Shown piece by piece: positions 60,560-64,000 of a stretch of DNA of 64,000 bases (positions within the stretch are counted from its first letter, which is position 1; every line of letters starts with the position of its first letter). The notes beneath the pieces are model-generated. The model saw only the letters and a list, made by a program, of their open reading frames with translations. It did no database searches and was not told where the DNA came from. Source of the DNA: Trachythela sp. YZ-2020. Taxonomy: Eukaryota; Cnidaria; Anthozoa; Malacalcyonacea; Clavulariidae. A program made the translations under genes and the position numbers. The stretch lies in NCBI GenBank assembly GCA_016169945.1, contig JADLSH010000036.1, positions 558,001 to 622,000 on the forward strand. The letters run 5' to 3'.

Positions 60560-62578
60560 GTGTTTGCATACGCATAGCGCAAAGGGTAAAGTGTTAATTT
60601 AACACCATCTTTGTTCATTGTCACTGGATATATAGCGACAATTATATTATCGTATTGTTTTGAACTGTATACACGGTCCAATTTGACCATTCACAACGCC
60701 ATTTTTCTTGTCCCTGTTTTGTGTAATAACAAGCCTGGAGCCTTTAAAAATACTACATTCTTCCAGCTCGCAGTCAAATTTCACAATAGCAAGAGGCTCT
60801 GTTGCAGTGAAAAGTGTCTCAGTCGCAACACGGTTGATGAAGTTGCATGCATTTTTCGTGAATGTCAGAAACGTTAAATCATCAGAAATAATTTTATGTG
60901 TTATTTGCCCATCTGGTGCAAGAACTCTTCCCTCCTGAATGGTATCAGGCAAAGCCTGATTAGGTATCCAGTGGCGGATTGCCTGATCAAGGAATTGCAA
61001 ATAGCGCTCGTCTCCAAGACGATGTTGCTCTGTCAGTTTGTAATGATAAGTGGTAGCTGATGAGTGTTGAATGTGGTTTTTAGCTGCTTGCTGTTTTGGA
61101 TCTAGGGTACTTCCAGTAGGAGTTATCATGGGTACCTCCTGCAATTGTGCTGATGAGACAATGTTCATTTGCCACATAGTTAGCAGATCTGACAAGCTAT
61201 GAATATAACACAATACAGTCTCAATGTATGCATCACGATTACCTTGCACTACCAGCTTTCCAGGAAGGATCGCATGCTGCCATCATTCTTCCAGTAATTA
61301 GGGTATAGTGTTGTGTGAGGGATGGAAAATTTGCTCAAGTTTTCGGTGAGCCAAATGTAAGAGAGTATATTGAAAAAAGAACTGACCATTAAAAATCGAC
61401 AAGATCTTAACGCCGACTAGTGTGTTGCCTGTTTGTATGCTTCCGGTGTTGACTTTTCGTGGTTGACATGCCTCAACCATTGTAGGAGACTAATGCCTGT
61501 ATTCTAAAAGCTCACTCACACTCACACTCAAAGAGTGGAGGTTCAATCTGAGCTTTCCTTGAGTGTCAGTGCTATTTTTGAATAGCTGGAGGGTGAGTAG
61601 TCACATGGTAAGGTACAGCACTGAACCTCCAGGTATTCAAAAACAGCACTGACACTCAAGGGAAGCTCAGATTGAACCTCCACTCTTTGAGTGTGAGTGT
61701 GAGTGAGCTTTTAGAATACAGGCGTAAGATTTTCCAAATTAGCCTTTCGTGCCCAATATTTGCTCAACACATTATTCTGGACGTTTTGGTCGGTAGGAGG
61801 AGTGAACCTCTTAGTTCGACTACAGCTCTACGATAGCTTGGTTGAGGACAATGATAACCACATCTCCGGTTCACAAGGTCTTGATTGAATGAGATGCCTA
61901 ATTTGCAGCCTGCAGCCAAATTGTAAGAGTATAAGGCGTCTATTTCGGTAGAATTGTGACATTTTGTAACGTATGACGAAACATATTTTAAAAGCATTGC
62001 GATGCCATGAGTTGTTTGAAAGTCCATAAAACATTTTAACATTGACAGAATTGTTGAGATATATGCAGGAAGATTTAATGCAAAAGCGGTCGCAGGGTGC
62101 TTAAGATGTTAAATATTTTTATCATCTTTAAGTTGGAAAAAGTATCTTCATTTTGTAAGTTAAAACAACGCGCTTCTTTATTTGACCCTTGCAGTTTGTT
62201 CACAAGGTACGCTAGCTGTGGGTGGTCATTCGGAATATCTGCTCGTATAAGTTCATGTTTGATCATGGTAATATTTTTTAACCATATCAAAAGATGGATG
62301 TGAGCTATGCCTCTTTGTTGGAACTCAAAACGGTAGAAATACGTTTTTATATTGCTAACGCCGGCTTTTCTATTGTAACCAAATACATGGTTTGACCAAC
62401 GATTACTGTTACTGCCACAAAGGTATCCTCGGACAACTTGTTCAAGGACATGGCATATATGAAGTGTTTCAAAGGCAGGAATGTTTAGTGGGCCTGTTTT
62501 TATACGAATGTTTTCAATCCAAGTAGGAAACGGGAAAGACCATTCGTAGGGGTTAATGGTAATAAAAATATCCGGCAA
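60560..62578 (-). pseudogene. Helitron B: Rep nuclease and Pif1-like helicase remnants
   Basis: The Rep part (62578-62075) reads MPDIFITINPYEWSFPF and RFEFQQRGIAHIHLLIWL, the second holding the HxH metal-binding motif of rolling-circle Rep. The piece 62042-61764 (YVTKC...) is the segment between Rep and helicase. The helicase part (61249-60647) holds YKLTEQHRLGDERYLQFL, GRVLAPDGQITHKI, LTFLTFTKNACNFIN and SRLVITQNRDKKNGVVNGQ, and continues past 60647 to PLRYAYANTI at about 60560, where it breaks off. A MITE (61494-61724) interrupts it. Family X copy 4 begins about 120 bp downstream on the same strand, as in Helitron A. Confidence 0.82.
61494..61724. mobile_element. PIF-like foldback MITE, copy B, with TAA TSD
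   Basis: Fully palindromic, with ends GCCTGTATTCTAAAAGCTCAC and their inverse. TAA flanks both sides (61491-61493 and 61725-61727). It is the same family as 47030-47242, sharing GAATAGCTGGAGGGT and CAATCTGAGCTT. It is inserted in Helitron B and is better preserved than copy A. Confidence 0.85.
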
Positions 62579-63399
62579 ACCAAATTGCTGGACACAAATC
62601 GGAAATTTATGTAATGTGATGTACCAAAGTATAATCGTCTTTATCCGAAGTAATTAATTAAGCAGGAACTGGACATGGCGAAGAAGGTGCTAAGCCGTCA
62701 CAAAGATTAAAGTTGCTAATATTATTATCTTGGCGCCATTCCTAAAATAGAGCGCGAAAAGTAGGCAACCCAGTACGAGGTGTGGTTTGGATAATTATAA
62801 ATGGACAAGATACACAAGCCAATGTCATTCAACTACAACTGTGCCGGTGAACGGATCAACATTCAATTTCACCCACCTCCTCTCCGGACCTCCTAATATA
62901 AGTATCATATATAACAATCTCGAAAATTCATAAGAACTCAAACTTTTACTACGAGTATATATCTATCCATTTATATATTCATATATGTAACAATATAGCA
63001 GAAAGATTGGCGATAATTTGCCTCCACCCTTTTCTGGGCAAAATCATTAGTATTTTCAAACATATATGTTACTAATTATTGTTTTATTAATTTCAATAAA
63101 TCGGCTAGGAGAAATGTTACTCCTAGCCAAATTATCCCAAAACTGTCTTGTTATTTGTTGTTTCATAAATACCCAGAAAACAAAGCTGCGGAAAAATTGG
63201 CGGTAGGTAGTTTGCAATATGTGAATCACATTATAATATACAAAAATATAAAGTTGATATTTTATAGAACGTTAACAAAAACAATCTTTATTTACATTTT
63301 TTAACGTTTTTTTCGTTCTATTTTTTCTTAGCGAAAAATGTTTTACGATATATACAAAAATATAAACTTTTGAGGTTTACAACGTGAGCAAAACAATCT
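62579..63399. other. Gene-free stretch upstream of Helitron B Rep
   Basis: No coding signal on either strand. It would be the 5' part of Helitron B if that element still has one. I could not identify a terminal TC or a hairpin with confidence. Confidence 0.4.
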
Positions 63400-63712
63400 T
63401 CAATTTATTTTTTTCGATGAAGGCGTTTAGTTGTTCCTCTTGTGTGCTGACTTCCTGTGACTTTCTTTCCTTCGGTGGTGACGGTTGTGGCTGAGCAGAT
63501 GTTGATCGAGTGTTCATCAGATGAACAGTCAGTCTAATGAAGTGGAAGTTGGAGACAAATACCTAGCTTGGGCTTTCTTTCCAAGTAAGTTGAGGTCCTT
63601 TAACAGATTTTTCTTCGATGGAGATGTTGTATGCGAGGATGTCATATGTTTTGCTTTGGCAACGCACATAGTGGTCAATATTTCCTTCATCGTTTTCAGG
63701 TCTTTTCTCCGT
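63400..63712 (-). pseudogene. Family X copy 5 (C-terminal fragment)
   Basis: The minus strand reads KDLKTMKEILTTMCVAKAK, then SPSKKNLLKDLNLLGKKAQA and STSLD, stop. It aligns with copy 4 (KDLKAPKEMLITMCNSG, SPSKRSLMKKLQSLSK). Lys/Thr-rich tail sequence continues in other frames to about 63400. The upstream side is cut at 63713 by a LINE tail. Confidence 0.6.
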
Positions 63713-64000
63713 TAGTTAGTTAGTTAGTTAGCAACTTTATTTCACGAGGGTAGAAACACACATTACAGCCGAAGGCTGAAAAACTTTACTAAGAATATTA
63801 CAGGAAGCATGCACTATAATTATTATATACTTATACTATGTTACAAACAGTAAAATGTTAAAAGTGATTTAAATCTAGATATTGTTCAGTTAAAAATGTT
63901 CGGTATTTATTCTTGAAAATACCTATGTTTGAACACGATCTAATGTCAGTAGGAATGCTGTTCCACAGTTTTACTGCCGATATTAAAAACGATTTCCCCC
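63713..64000 (-). mobile_element. CR1/L2-like LINE 3' end with (CTAA)n tail
   Basis: From the window edge the minus strand reads GKSFLISAVKLWNSIPTDI, SNIGIFKNKYRTFL, then a stop near 63869. A UTR and a (TTAG)n array (63713-63732 on the plus strand) follow. These are the normal reverse-transcriptase end and tail of a CR1/L2-type LINE. It continues beyond the window. Confidence 0.8.

Overview
The window is animal nuclear DNA and almost entirely made of mobile elements. It is AT-rich, its genes carry GT-AG introns, and it holds CR1-like LINEs, a Penelope-like element, a BEL/Pao fragment, Helitrons, hAT elements, a long-TIR transposon, mariner-like and PIF-like miniature elements, and many foldback palindromes. 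I see no bacterial gene organisation. The mixture fits an aquatic invertebrate, most likely a cnidarian, but that is inference and no gene here fixes the species.

Layout. 1-2.1 kb: broken retroelement with zinc knuckle and reverse transcriptase. 2.1-5.8 kb: direct repeats, then a tandem array of about 1.2-kb units. 5.84-7.84 kb: a 2-kb element with 31-bp terminal inverted repeats and one exon-like ORF. 8.8-9.08 kb: end of a LINE reverse transcriptase. 9.08-18.73 kb: a 9.65-kb two-gene DNA transposon inserted in that LINE. 18.7-25.8 kb: repeats and foldbacks. 25.8-27.1 kb: a palindromic Penelope-like insertion with a hammerhead ribozyme. 29.78-36.83 kb: a 7-kb transposon with inverted repeats of more than 500 bp, carrying two other nested elements. 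37-44 kb: gene-poor. 44.4-63.7 kb: at least six same-strand copies of an unrecognised protein family, called family X here, interleaved with two Helitrons, a 4.5-kb hAT element, BEL/Pao, LINEs and a 12-copy minisatellite.

The most interesting object is the 9.65-kb element. Its plus-strand gene (about 8 exons, 9849-17310) encodes a DDE transposase. Its catalytic blocks, including a CxxC pair, an HxxxxHVP block and a GQGVEKNN glutamate block, resemble RAG1 and its Transib/CMC relatives, and it ends in a SAP-like segment. Its minus-strand gene (3 exons, 18665-17746) encodes a chromodomain protein and points tail-to-tail at the transposase. Perfect 21-bp inverted repeats bracket both. This convergent pairing of a RAG1-like transposase with a chromatin-reader protein recalls the RAG1-like/RAG2-like layout of ProtoRAG, with a chromodomain in the partner instead. 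This copy looks dead: its transposase has a -1 frame change at an A-AAA-AAG heptamer and an in-frame TGA.

The second object is family X. It has an N-terminal block FPxNFLxPYG, a block LRPxxAMSE, a helical middle, a KxMLxTMC block and a Ser/Lys-rich tail. Copies lie at about 44.4-44.7, 45.8-51.2 (split by the hAT element), 55.1-57.4 (doubled N-terminal block), 59.2-60.4 and 63.4-63.7 kb. In two cases X follows a Helitron helicase directly. Almost no gene in the window looks intact; the chromodomain gene is the main exception.
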